A stretch of DNA of 64,000 nucleotides. It comes from Ancylobacter amanitiformis (GTDB taxonomy: Bacteria; Pseudomonadota; Alphaproteobacteria; Rhizobiales; Xanthobacteraceae). Location: NCBI RefSeq assembly GCF_030814815.1, contig NZ_JAUSVR010000005.1, forward strand, positions 124,001 to 188,000, written 5' to 3'. The notes under the pieces are model-generated. The model saw only the letters and a list, made by a program, of their open reading frames with translations. It was not told the origin of the DNA and did not search any database. Both the position numbers and the translations under genes were made by a program. This document shows, piece after piece, positions 46,395-54,265 of this stretch (positions are counted from its first letter, which is position 1; the number at the start of each line of letters is the position of its first letter).

Positions 46395-46580
46395 TCAGCC
46401 CGCGACCTTCGCCAGTTCGCGCCGGGCGGCCTCCAGCCGTGCCCAGGTCGCCTGACTGGCGCGAATCAGCTTGAGCCGCTCCTGCGGTGACAGCGCCGGG
46501 TTGCGGGCCCTGGAGATGGCGAAGGAGTAATCCTCCAGCTCGATATCGACTTCCAAGAGCAGTTCGCGGACTGACCGCAT
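46395..46580 (-). CDS. Small helical protein, 61 aa
   Basis: MRSVRELLLEVDIELEDYS begins a two-helix, charged protein ending in ARRELAKVAG. ATG 46580 has GGGAGGA 8 nt upstream, which is strong support. The frame stays open upstream and includes a hydrophobic stretch (around 46680-46800), so a longer membrane protein is possible but lacks a good start. No family is recognised. Confidence 0.55.
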   Translation of the reverse strand: MRSVRELLLEVDIELEDYSFAISRARNPALSPQERLKLIRASQATWARLEAARRELAKVAG

Positions 46581-47094
46581 CTTTTGTTCCTCCCGGGGCT
46601 CTGGCGAAGCAGCCCCGCCGACGCGGAGCCGCAGAAATAACCCGAGCGTGCGGCTTTGGTTTCCTCGCCGAACACCCAGTCCGGCGGCGATCATCGCCAG
46701 CAAGGTGGCCAGCAGGGTGGCCAGCAGGACGGCGCCAAGGACAATCCGGGCAGTTTCGGCAACCATCCCGAACGCGACAGCGAGGCCGGCCGAAAGCGCG
46801 GCGAGCCCGGCAAGGGCGGCACGACATAGCCCAGCCCGCCTCGGGCCGAGACGATGAAACCCGCTCCGACCCGTGTCGGGGCGGGTTTTCCATGTCTTGC
46901 AGGCGGCATAGGGAACCGGATCGGGACCCGACCGCGGCGTGTGGGAGGCGCCACCCGCCGCCATGCCGGCTACGCCGCGCCGCGAGGATCGACGCGGCGC
47001 ATGCGCCGGCGGCTGGCTGGAGCGTCCACCCTTTCCCGGACGATGGCGGATACGGTCCGCGCCGAACGTGGCGGGCTGGAGCCACGCCCGCCGC
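46581..47094. other. Region without a supported gene
   Basis: About 510 bp. It holds imperfect 12-bp GGCCAGCAGGGT repeats near 46700-46735 and the long bidirectional hairpin at 46857-46889. Several frames stay open because of the high GC, but none has family features. Confidence 0.5.
46857..46889. terminator. Bidirectional intrinsic terminator
   Basis: AAACCCGCTCCGAC (46857-46870) pairs with GTCGGGGCGGGTTT (46875-46888) with one G-T, loop CCGT, and T runs on both strands. On the minus strand it could end the transcript of the 71-aa gene at 47.1-47.3 kb. Confidence 0.85.
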
Positions 47095-47310
47095 TCAGCG
47101 GCGCTTCAGCAAGGCCTCGTATTCGCGGCTCAGCGTGGCGATTTCCTCCGCCGCGAAGGGCCAGGCGCCGACAGCGACGCCCTGGCGAATCTCATGGGCG
47201 AGCACCGGCCAATAGCGGTCCACCAGAGGGGGGATTTCGTCGTCGCGCACCCCCACCCCCTTGAGATCCAGGGTGCAGATGGCGCGGGCGGTTTGTTCTG
47301 TGTGACGCAT
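47095..47310 (-). CDS. Hypothetical small soluble protein, 71 aa
   Basis: The predicted product (AICTLDLKGVGVRDDEIPPLVDRYWPVLAHEIRQG and so on) has helical character with aromatic residues and a basic end (YEALLKRR), which looks like a real fold rather than chance coding. The ribosome-binding site is weak (GGCGGT). It is divergent from gndA. No family is recognised. Confidence 0.55.
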   Translation of the reverse strand: MRHTEQTARAICTLDLKGVGVRDDEIPPLVDRYWPVLAHEIRQGVAVGAWPFAAEEIATLSREYEALLKRR

Positions 47311-47340
47311 TTACCGCCAATAGCATGCGGCACCTGTCGC

Positions 47341-47362
47341 TTGTGTTCACCAGTGCACACAA
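47341..47362. promoter_or_regulatory. Dyad TTGTGT / ACACAA in the divergent region before gndA
   Basis: Six-base arms flank a 10-base spacer, 31 bp before the 71-aa gene and about 200 bp before gndA. A second perfect palindrome CGGCAATTGCCG lies at 47416-47427. They could be operators for either gene. Confidence 0.35.
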
Positions 47363-47564
47363 AATCGAGGCCCTCCGGCGCGCCGGGTGACGCACACCGG
47401 CACCGCCTGCACCGTCGGCAATTGCCGTTAACGCCACGCACGACGTTTCAATTGTCGCATCTCCGGCATAGGGTTGCCGGAAGGCGCCGATTGCCCGGCG
47501 CGCACCGCCGGCGCGAACCAGTCGGCATCCATCACTCGGCACCAGACACTCGGGAGAGACAACG

Positions 47565-48542
47565 ATGCAGCTCGGAATTGTCGGTCTTGGCCGCATGGGC
47601 GGGAATATTGCACGCCGGCTCACGAAGGCCGGCCATGCCTGCGTGGTCTGGGACCGCAACGAGGACGCCGTGAAGGGGCTGGCCGCCGAAGGCAATACCG
47701 GCGCCTCCGGCCTTGCCGATGTCGTCGCCAAGCTGGACGCGCCGCGCGCGGTGTGGGTCATGCTGCCGGCGGGCGGGCCGACCGAGGCGACGGTGACGGA
47801 GCTTGCCGCGCTGCTCGCGCCGGGCGACATCATCATCGACGGCGGCAACAGCTTCTACAAGGACGACATCCGGCGCGCCGCCAGCCTGGTCGAGCAGGGC
47901 ATCGCCTATGTCGATGTCGGCACCTCGGGGGGCGTGTGGGGGCTGGAGCGCGGCTATTGCATGATGATCGGCGGCGCCAAGGCGGCGGTGGATCATCTCG
48001 ATCCGATCTTCGCCGCGCTGGCGCCCGGCCGCGGCGAGATTCCGCTCACCCCCGGCCGCGAGGGGCGCGACAAGCGGGTCGAGCAGGGCTACATGCATGC
48101 CGGCCCGGCCGGCTCAGGCCATTTCGTCAAGATGGTGCATAACGGCATCGAATATGGGCTGATGCAGGCCTATGCCGAAGGCTTCGAGATCCTCAAGCAC
48201 AAGGATTCGACCGCGCTGCCCGAGAACGAGCGCTTCTCGCTCGACATGGCCGACATTGCCGAAGTGTGGCGGCGCGGCAGCGTGGTCTCGTCCTGGCTGC
48301 TCGACCTCACCGCCATCGCGCTGACCAAGGACGACACCCTCGGGGACTTCCCGGGTGAAGTCGCCGATTCGGGCGAGGGACGCTGGACGGTCATGGCCGC
48401 GATCGAGGAGGCGGTGTCGGCGGAAGTGCTCTCGGCCGCGCTCTACACCCGCTTCCGCTCGCGGCAGGAACACACGTTCGGCGAGAAGATGCTCTCGGCC
48501 ATGCGCTTCCAGTTCGGCGGCCATACCGAATTCAAGAAGTGA
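47565..48542 (+). CDS. gndA: 6-phosphogluconate dehydrogenase, short NAD-type (YqeC/GndA)
   Basis: The enzyme oxidatively decarboxylates 6-phosphogluconate to ribulose 5-phosphate. At 325 aa it is the short form. N-terminal Rossmann [15 protein letters not shown], then [32 protein letters not shown] and the catalytic segment [23 protein letters not shown] are all present. It leads the cluster gndA-zwf-HAD, with zwf 32 bp downstream. Confidence 0.95.
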   Translation: MQLGIVGLGRMGGNIARRLTKAGHACVVWDRNEDAVKGLAAEGNTGASGLADVVAKLDAPRAVWVMLPAGGPTEATVTELAALLAPGDIIIDGGNSFYKDDIRRAASLVEQGIAYVDVGTSGGVWGLERGYCMMIGGAKAAVDHLDPIFAALAPGRGEIPLTPGREGRDKRVEQGYMHAGPAGSGHFVKMVHNGIEYGLMQAYAEGFEILKHKDSTALPENERFSLDMADIAEVWRRGSVVSSWLLDLTAIALTKDDTLGDFPGEVADSGEGRWTVMAAIEEAVSAEVLSAALYTRFRSRQEHTFGEKMLSAMRFQFGGHTEFKK

Positions 48543-48574
48543 TCCCGCGGCCAGCAAGCGAGTAGACAAGTTCC

Positions 48575-50119
48575 ATGGGAAGCGAGACCGTCGTTCTCGG
48601 CCAGAAGGTGCTGGCGCCCGATGCGGCGCGGGCACCGGCCTCGACCTTCTTCATCTTCGGTGCCTCCGGCGACCTGACCAAGCGACTGCTGCTGCCCTCG
48701 ATCTACAACCTCGCCAATGAGGGCGTTCTCGACGACAACTTCGCCGTCATCGGCGTCGATGGCGTCGAGCGCAGCGAGGAGGATTACCGCGCCTATCTCA
48801 CGGACGAGGTGAAGAACCTGCCAGGCTCGCTCGACACCGAGGGCGAGACCTGGAAATGGCTGATGAATCGCATCGGCTACATTGCCGGCAACTTCGAGGA
48901 CCCCGCCACATACGGGCGCATCCGCGAACGCCAGGCGGCGCGCGCGCAGCAAACCGGGAACGCGGTGTTCTACCTCGCGGTGGCCCCGCGATTCTTCGCC
49001 ACCATCTCCGAGCAGCTGGGCGCTGCCGGCCTGCTCAACGAGGAGGCCGGCGCCTTCCGCCATGTCGTGGTGGAAAAGCCGTTCGGCACCGACCTGCCCT
49101 CGGCGAAGGCGCTGAACCGGCGCCTGCTGGCGGTGGCCAGCGAGCGGCAGATCTACCGGATCGACCATTTCCTCGGCAAGGAAACGGTGCAGAACATGAT
49201 GGCGCTGCGCTTCGGCAACGGCATCTTCGAGCCGATCTGGAGCAAGGAATATATCGACCATATCCAGATCACCGCCGCCGAGACGGTGACGGTGGAGCAG
49301 CGCGGGCGTTTCTACGACGCGACCGGCGCGCTGTGCGACATGGTACCGAACCACATGTTCCAGCTCCTCGCCATGACCGCGATGGAGCCGCCCAATTCCT
49401 TCGACGCCGACGCCGTGCGCACCGAAAAGACCAAGGTGATCGAGGCCATCCGCCACATGCGCCCGAGCGACGCGATCGGCAGCGCCGTGCGCGGCCAGTA
49501 CCGCGCCGGCTTCGTCAATGGCGAGGCGGTGAAGGACTATCGCGCGGAGAAGGATGTCGATCCGAAGAGCCGCACCGAGACCTATGTGGCGCTGAAATGC
49601 TTCGTCGATTCGTGGCGCTGGAACGGCGTTCCCTTCTATGTGCGCACCGGCAAGGCGCTCGGCGTGCGGCGCACGGAGATCGCCATCCAGTTCAAGCGCG
49701 CGCCGGGCGTGCTGTTCCGCCATCTGCCGACCGCGCTCAAGCCGAACCTCATGGTCATCCACGTCCAGCCGGACGAGGGCGTCTCGCTGCGCTTCGCCGC
49801 CAAGGTGCCCGGCCGCAAGGTGCGGCTGTCCGAGGTCGAGATGGACTTCCGCTACACCGACTACTTCAAGGCGGCGCCCTCCACCGGCTATGAGACGCTG
49901 ATCTATGACTGCCTGTGCGGCGACCCCACGCTGTTCCAGCGCGCCGACACGATCGAGGCCGGATGGGAGGCGGTGGAGCCGATCATCGAGGCGGTCCGGG
50001 GCGGCGAAGACGACGTGCAATTCTATTCGGCCGGCTCGAACGGGCCGGCAATGGCCGACGTGATGCTGGCCCAGGATGGTTTCCAGTGGCTTCCGCTGGA
50101 ACGGGAGCGCCCGCGATGA
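48575..50119 (+). CDS. zwf: Glucose-6-phosphate 1-dehydrogenase
   Basis: Zwf makes 6-phosphogluconolactone, feeding the pentose phosphate and Entner-Doudoroff paths. The 514-aa product has FGASGDLTKRLLLPSIYNL, VVEKPFGTD and the signature RIDHFLGKETVQNMMALRF with the substrate Lys and His. DAVRTEKTKVIEAIR is typical. The stop overlaps the next ATG by 4 bp. No 6-phosphogluconolactonase gene is present in the cluster. Confidence 0.96.
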   Translation: MGSETVVLGQKVLAPDAARAPASTFFIFGASGDLTKRLLLPSIYNLANEGVLDDNFAVIGVDGVERSEEDYRAYLTDEVKNLPGSLDTEGETWKWLMNRIGYIAGNFEDPATYGRIRERQAARAQQTGNAVFYLAVAPRFFATISEQLGAAGLLNEEAGAFRHVVVEKPFGTDLPSAKALNRRLLAVASERQIYRIDHFLGKETVQNMMALRFGNGIFEPIWSKEYIDHIQITAAETVTVEQRGRFYDATGALCDMVPNHMFQLLAMTAMEPPNSFDADAVRTEKTKVIEAIRHMRPSDAIGSAVRGQYRAGFVNGEAVKDYRAEKDVDPKSRTETYVALKCFVDSWRWNGVPFYVRTGKALGVRRTEIAIQFKRAPGVLFRHLPTALKPNLMVIHVQPDEGVSLRFAAKVPGRKVRLSEVEMDFRYTDYFKAAPSTGYETLIYDCLCGDPTLFQRADTIEAGWEAVEPIIEAVRGGEDDVQFYSAGSNGPAMADVMLAQDGFQWLPLERERPR

Positions 50120-50943
50120 GCGATATCAAGAAAGACCTGCCCCGCCGCATCCGCCTCATGGTGTCGGATGTCGACGGCACGCTGGTGAACCGCGAGAAGC
50201 AGGTCGCCCCGGCAACGGTCGAGGCGGTGGCGCGGCTGCGCGCGGCGGGCGTCGCGTTCGCCGCCGTCTCGGCCCGGCCGCCGCGCGGCATGAAGATCCT
50301 GGTGGAGGCGCTGGGGCTGGATATTTTCGGTGGCTTCAATGGCGGCTCCATCCTGAGCGGCGGCTTCGACGTGCTTGAGCAGCATTTCGTCGCGGAAGAC
50401 GCCGCGCGCCGCTGCATCGAGATCATGGCCCCGCGCGGCGCCTCGATCTGGGTGTTCGCCGACAATGAGTGGTACCTCACCGATCCCGACAACACCTATG
50501 TGGCCGGGGAAATCCGCACGGTCGCGTTCCAGCCGACGCTGGTCAGCGATTTCGGCGACCACCTCGCCCGCGCCGGCAAGATCGTCTTCTCCTCCACCGA
50601 TTTCGACATGCTGGCGAAAAGCGAGCCGGAGCTGCAGGCGCTGGTGGGAGACGGCGCCACGGCGCGGCGCTCGCAGAACAAATATCTCGACCTGACGCCG
50701 CCCGGCACCGACAAGGGCCATGCGGTGCGGGCCTTTGCCCGGCATTACGGCGTGGCGCTGGACGAGGTGGCGGTGATCGGCGACATGGCGAACGACCTGC
50801 CGATGTTCGAGGTCGGCGGCCTTTCCATCGCCATGGGCAATGCCTCCGACGCGATCAAGCAGCAGGCGGATCTGGTCACGCTGAGCAATGCCGAGGATGG
50901 CGTCGCCCACGCCATCGAGCAGTTCGTGCTGCCGCGGGCGTAA
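50116..50943 (+). CDS. Cof-type HAD-IIB hydrolase
   Basis: A 275-aa phosphatase of the haloacid dehalogenase superfamily. Motif I is MVSDVDGTLV, motif II SARPPRGM (Ser), motif III the Lys in GTDKGHAVRAF and motif IV IGDMANDLPMF. Substrates of the class are usually sugar phosphates. ATG 50116 overlaps the zwf stop (ATGA), so it is translationally coupled to zwf, which points to sugar phosphate metabolism. Confidence 0.9.
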   Translation: MSDIKKDLPRRIRLMVSDVDGTLVNREKQVAPATVEAVARLRAAGVAFAAVSARPPRGMKILVEALGLDIFGGFNGGSILSGGFDVLEQHFVAEDAARRCIEIMAPRGASIWVFADNEWYLTDPDNTYVAGEIRTVAFQPTLVSDFGDHLARAGKIVFSSTDFDMLAKSEPELQALVGDGATARRSQNKYLDLTPPGTDKGHAVRAFARHYGVALDEVAVIGDMANDLPMFEVGGLSIAMGNASDAIKQQADLVTLSNAEDGVAHAIEQFVLPRA

Positions 50944-50949
50944 CAGGCC

Positions 50950-50987
50950 GCGCGGGGCCACGGCCATGAAGCCGAACCGCCCCGCGC
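50950..50987. terminator. GC-rich hairpin between convergent genes
   Basis: GCGCGGGGC (50950-50958) and GCCCCGCGC (50979-50987) form a perfect 9-bp stem with a 20-base loop in the 51-bp gap between the HAD and antiporter stops. No U-tract is present, so termination is inferred from position. Confidence 0.5.
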
Positions 50988-50994
50988 GCCAAAC

Positions 50995-52833
50995 TCAGCC
51001 CGAGAATTCGGTCTCGTGCTTGAGCACGTCTTCCGCCTCGGGGTTGAGCGGCTGGGCGGCGCGCTCGGGCGGCATGAGCGGCTCGGGCTCGACAAAGCCG
51101 ATCTGCCCGTCATCGGTCGGCTGCAGGCGCTGACGGCGCAGACGCTCGACATCGCGCTGGCGCACGTCGACGATCGTCGCCTGGGCGGTCTCGGCGTCGA
51201 TGCCGTTGGCGCGCAGCGTGGCTTCGCCGAAGGCGAGGGCCGATTCAAAGGTCTCGCGGATCTCGTAGTCCACGCCCTTCTCCCGCAGGGTGATGGCGTG
51301 GGTGCGATCATAGGCCCGCACATGCAGCCGGACGCCGGGCACGTTGGCCTGCAGGATCTCGACGATGCGGTCGGCGGTGTCGCGCTTGTCGACGCAGATC
51401 GCGACCACGCGCGCGCGCTCGACGCCGGCCGCGCGCAGCACGTCCAGCCGCGTGCCGTCGCCGTAATAGATGCGGAAGCCGAAGCGCCCGGCGCTCTGGA
51501 TCATCTCGACATCATTGTCGATGATGGTCACTTCCAGCCCCTGCGCCAGCAGGCATTGCGAGGCGATCTGGCCGAAGCGGCCGAAGCCGACGACCAGAAC
51601 CGAGCCATGCGCCTCGCTGAAATCGGCCTCGGGCGGCTCGCTGCCCGCCGCCGCGCGATCCAGCCGCTGGGCGATGCGCTCGCCGATCAGCGCCACGGGC
51701 GGGCCGAGCAGCATGGTCATGGCGGCGCAGGCGGCCAGCATGTCGCTCTGGCGCGCGGTGATCAGCCCGAGCCCGAGCGCCAGCGGAAACAGCACGAACG
51801 AGAATTCGCCCGCCGGCGTCAGCACGGAGGCCGAGCGCACGGCATCGGCCCGGCTGCCATCCGAGAAGCGGAACACCGTCCACACCGAAACCGCCTTGAC
51901 CAGCGTGATCAACAGCGTCCCGACGATCAGCAGCGGCGCATTGGCGAGCACCACGTCGAGATTCATCGACATGCCGACGCCCATGAAGAACAGCGCCACC
52001 AGCAGCCCGCGGAAGGCATCGACATTGGCTTCCAGTTCGTGGCGGAAGCTCGATTCGGACAGCATCACGCCGGCGAGGAAGGCGCCCATCGCCATCGACA
52101 TGCCGACCGAGGCCATCAGCCCGCCGGCGCCCAGCACCACGAGCAGCGCCGCCGCCGTCATCACCTCGCGCGCGCCGGAATGGGCCAGCACGCGGAATAG
52201 CGGGGTCAGCAGATAGCGCCCGGTGCCGATGACGACGGCGATGGCCGCGACGATCATCAGCACGTGGCCCATCGATTCGGTGAAGGTCTGCTCCTCATGC
52301 CCGCCCGGCGCCAGCAGCGGCAGGAAGGCGATGAGCGGCACCACCGCCATGTCCTGGAACAGCAGCACCGCGAAGGCGCGCTGGCCATAGGGCTGGGCGA
52401 GGCCGTTATTCTCCCCCAGCAGCTGCAGCGCGATCGAGGTCGCCGACAGCGCCAGCGCGAGCCCCGCCACGGTGGCGGCGCGCCAGTCGAAACTGTCGCC
52501 GGCATAATGGGTGAGCACGGCGACGGCCGCCCCGGTGAACACCAGCTGGGCGGTGCCCATGCCGAAGATCGCCTTGCGCAGCGCCAGCAGGCGCGAGACC
52601 TGCAATTCCAGCCCGATGATGAACAGCAGCAGCACGACGCCGATCTCGGCGACGGTGAGGATTCGCTCGGGATCGCGGAAGGCGCCGATGCCGGAGGGGC
52701 CGATGGCGACGCCGGCAAGAAGATAGCCGACTATAGGCGAGAGCCCCAGACGCCGGGCGACGGGAACCGCGATGACGGCGGTCGCCAGGAAGATCAGCGC
52801 CGCGATCAGGAATCCCTGGCCCTCACCGTGCAT
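50995..52833 (-). CDS. Monovalent cation:proton antiporter-2 (KefB/KefC-like) with TrkA-N domain
   Basis: The 612-aa protein has an N-terminal membrane domain of about 12 helices (SPIVGYLLAGVAIGPSGIG; LLLFIIGLELQVSRL; ALLFQDMAVVPLIA-like) and, from about residue 405, a RCK/TrkA-N domain with VLVVGFGRFGQIASQCLL and IIDNDVEMI. It probably exchanges K+ for H+ and may be gated by glutathione adducts or NAD(H). No KefF/KefG subunit is adjacent. It is convergent with the zwf cluster. Confidence 0.92.
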   Translation of the reverse strand: MHGEGQGFLIAALIFLATAVIAVPVARRLGLSPIVGYLLAGVAIGPSGIGAFRDPERILTVAEIGVVLLLFIIGLELQVSRLLALRKAIFGMGTAQLVFTGAAVAVLTHYAGDSFDWRAATVAGLALALSATSIALQLLGENNGLAQPYGQRAFAVLLFQDMAVVPLIAFLPLLAPGGHEEQTFTESMGHVLMIVAAIAVVIGTGRYLLTPLFRVLAHSGAREVMTAAALLVVLGAGGLMASVGMSMAMGAFLAGVMLSESSFRHELEANVDAFRGLLVALFFMGVGMSMNLDVVLANAPLLIVGTLLITLVKAVSVWTVFRFSDGSRADAVRSASVLTPAGEFSFVLFPLALGLGLITARQSDMLAACAAMTMLLGPPVALIGERIAQRLDRAAAGSEPPEADFSEAHGSVLVVGFGRFGQIASQCLLAQGLEVTIIDNDVEMIQSAGRFGFRIYYGDGTRLDVLRAAGVERARVVAICVDKRDTADRIVEILQANVPGVRLHVRAYDRTHAITLREKGVDYEIRETFESALAFGEATLRANGIDAETAQATIVDVRQRDVERLRRQRLQPTDDGQIGFVEPEPLMPPERAAQPLNPEAEDVLKHETEFSG

Positions 52834-53050
52834 TGCTCATCCGCTCCCTCGCCACTGCCCGCCGCGCCGTTCTACCGCCAGGGATGCTGCCGCCGCATGG
52901 CAGAACAATGGTGCTTTATGGACCTTATGGCGCTGGTCCGCTTCCCCATCGGAGCATCTTTCGGCCCGGAGGAAAATGGCTGGTGAGCCTGCGCCGGCCG
53001 GAAGGCACAGATTGCCGTGCGGACGCAATAATGGCGCGGGCGCATATGCC

Positions 53051-53077
53051 AAAACGCCCGGTCAGGAGCCGGGCGTT
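53051..53077 (-). terminator. Terminator of the formate dehydrogenase operon
   Basis: On the minus strand, AACGCCCGG, a 7-base loop and CCGGGCGTT form a perfect 9-bp stem continued by TTTTGG. It lies 40 bp after the fdsD stop. Confidence 0.88.
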
Positions 53078-53116
53078 CGTTCTCAGAAGCGGATCGGAGC
53101 CGGGCCGGTCCCGGCG

Positions 53117-53413
53117 TCAATGCGCGGGGTGATGCGCCGAGGTCGGGCCGGGCGGGTTTTCCGTGGGATGGGCGGTGGGAATCGAATCACGCTTCACCGG
53201 CGGCAGGCTCTTCAGCGCCTCGAACACCAGCGGGGAGAGGCCCTCGCCGCCGGCAGCCAGGTGATCCTCGATGCGCGCGCGCATGCGCGGATCCCAGAAA
53301 TCCTTGATGTGCTTGGCAATGCCCGGCACGGCGCGGCCGTGCTTCTGCGCCTCGAAGAACTTGCCGATCTGGTTCGCCATGTAGACGAGCCGTTCCATCG
53401 TATTAGCCGACAT
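53117..53413 (-). CDS. fdsD: Formate dehydrogenase delta subunit
   Basis: FdsD is a small subunit needed for assembly or activity of the soluble NAD-dependent enzyme. The 98-aa product matches the family by RLVYMANQIGKFFEAQ, AVPGIAKHIKDFWDPRMRARI and LSPLVFEALKSL. ATG 53413 has AAGGAG 10 nt upstream; the start lies inside the fdhD 3' end (11-bp overlap). It closes the fdsG-B-A-fdhD-fdsD operon, the canonical order. Confidence 0.92.
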   Translation of the reverse strand: MSANTMERLVYMANQIGKFFEAQKHGRAVPGIAKHIKDFWDPRMRARIEDHLAAGGEGLSPLVFEALKSLPPVKRDSIPTAHPTENPPGPTSAHHPAH

Positions 53414-54251
53414 GGGCGGCCCGCTCCTTCTCTGCCCCGTCCAGCGCGATGCGATGGGGGTGGGTGAACACTTCGAATCCGTCATCGCGGGCGATCGCCG
53501 CCAGCGTGATGCCCGCCGCTTCCGCCGTGCGGACGGCGAGCGCGGTGGGCGCGGAGACCGCCACCAGCACGGATGCCCCGAGCATGGCGGTCTTCTGCAC
53601 CATTTCGATCGACACACGGCTGGTCAGCAGCACGATGCCGCCGTCCGCCTCGCGGCCCTCGCGCAGGAGATGGCCGACCAGCTTGTCCAGCGCGTTGTGG
53701 CGCCCGACATCCTCGCGCACCGCCACCAGCCCGCCATCCCGCTCCCAGAAGGCGGCGGCATGCACCGCCCGCGTCTGGTGGTTGAGCGTCTGCGCCGGGG
53801 ACAGCGCGGCAATGGCACGGGAAATGTCCGCCGCCGTGAAGCGCCGCCCCTCCCCCACCGCCCGTGCCGGCTTGACGGCGAGTTCCAGGCTTTCCACGCC
53901 GCACAGGCCGCAGCCGGTGGGCCCGGCGATCTGCCGGCGGCGCGCCACCATCTGGCCGGCACGCTCGGCATTGATCCACAGGCGAATCTCGACGCCGACG
54001 ACACCGTCCTCGTGGTCGAATTCCAGCGTCTCGATCGATTCGACATCGGACAATTGGCCGATGACGCCCTCGGTGAGGCTGAAGCCGTAGCCGAAATCGG
54101 CGAGATCGGCCGGCGTCGCCATCATCACGGCATAGGTCGAGCCGTTATGCACGATGGCGACCGGCGTCTCCTCGGGGATCGCCCGCTCGCCCGCCCTCGC
54201 GCCGGAGGGCCCGACGGCAAGGCGGGAAACGCGGACGACCGGGGGGATCAT
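53403..54251 (-). CDS. fdhD: Formate dehydrogenase sulfurtransferase FdhD (FdsC-type)
   Basis: FdhD carries sulfur from a cysteine desulfurase to the molybdenum cofactor of the dehydrogenase. The sulfur-carrying CxxC is Cys114-Cys117 in GPTGCGLCGVES; ISRAIAAL, the REDVGRHNALDKLVG segment and SRVSIEMVQKTAMLGASVLVAVSAPTALAVRTA are typical. ATG 54251 is preceded by GGAGGG; a GTG at 54269 overlaps the fdsA stop and is an alternative. The product is 282 aa. Confidence 0.93.
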   Translation of the reverse strand: MIPPVVRVSRLAVGPSGARAGERAIPEETPVAIVHNGSTYAVMMATPADLADFGYGFSLTEGVIGQLSDVESIETLEFDHEDGVVGVEIRLWINAERAGQMVARRRQIAGPTGCGLCGVESLELAVKPARAVGEGRRFTAADISRAIAALSPAQTLNHQTRAVHAAAFWERDGGLVAVREDVGRHNALDKLVGHLLREGREADGGIVLLTSRVSIEMVQKTAMLGASVLVAVSAPTALAVRTAEAAGITLAAIARDDGFEVFTHPHRIALDGAEKERAAHVG

Positions 54252-54265
54252 CGCTCGCCCTCCGC

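Noticed and set aside
46581-46964. Membrane protein fused upstream of the 61-aa gene
   Set aside because: The hydrophobic part is in frame but has no convincing start, and the strong ribosome-binding site belongs to ATG 46580.
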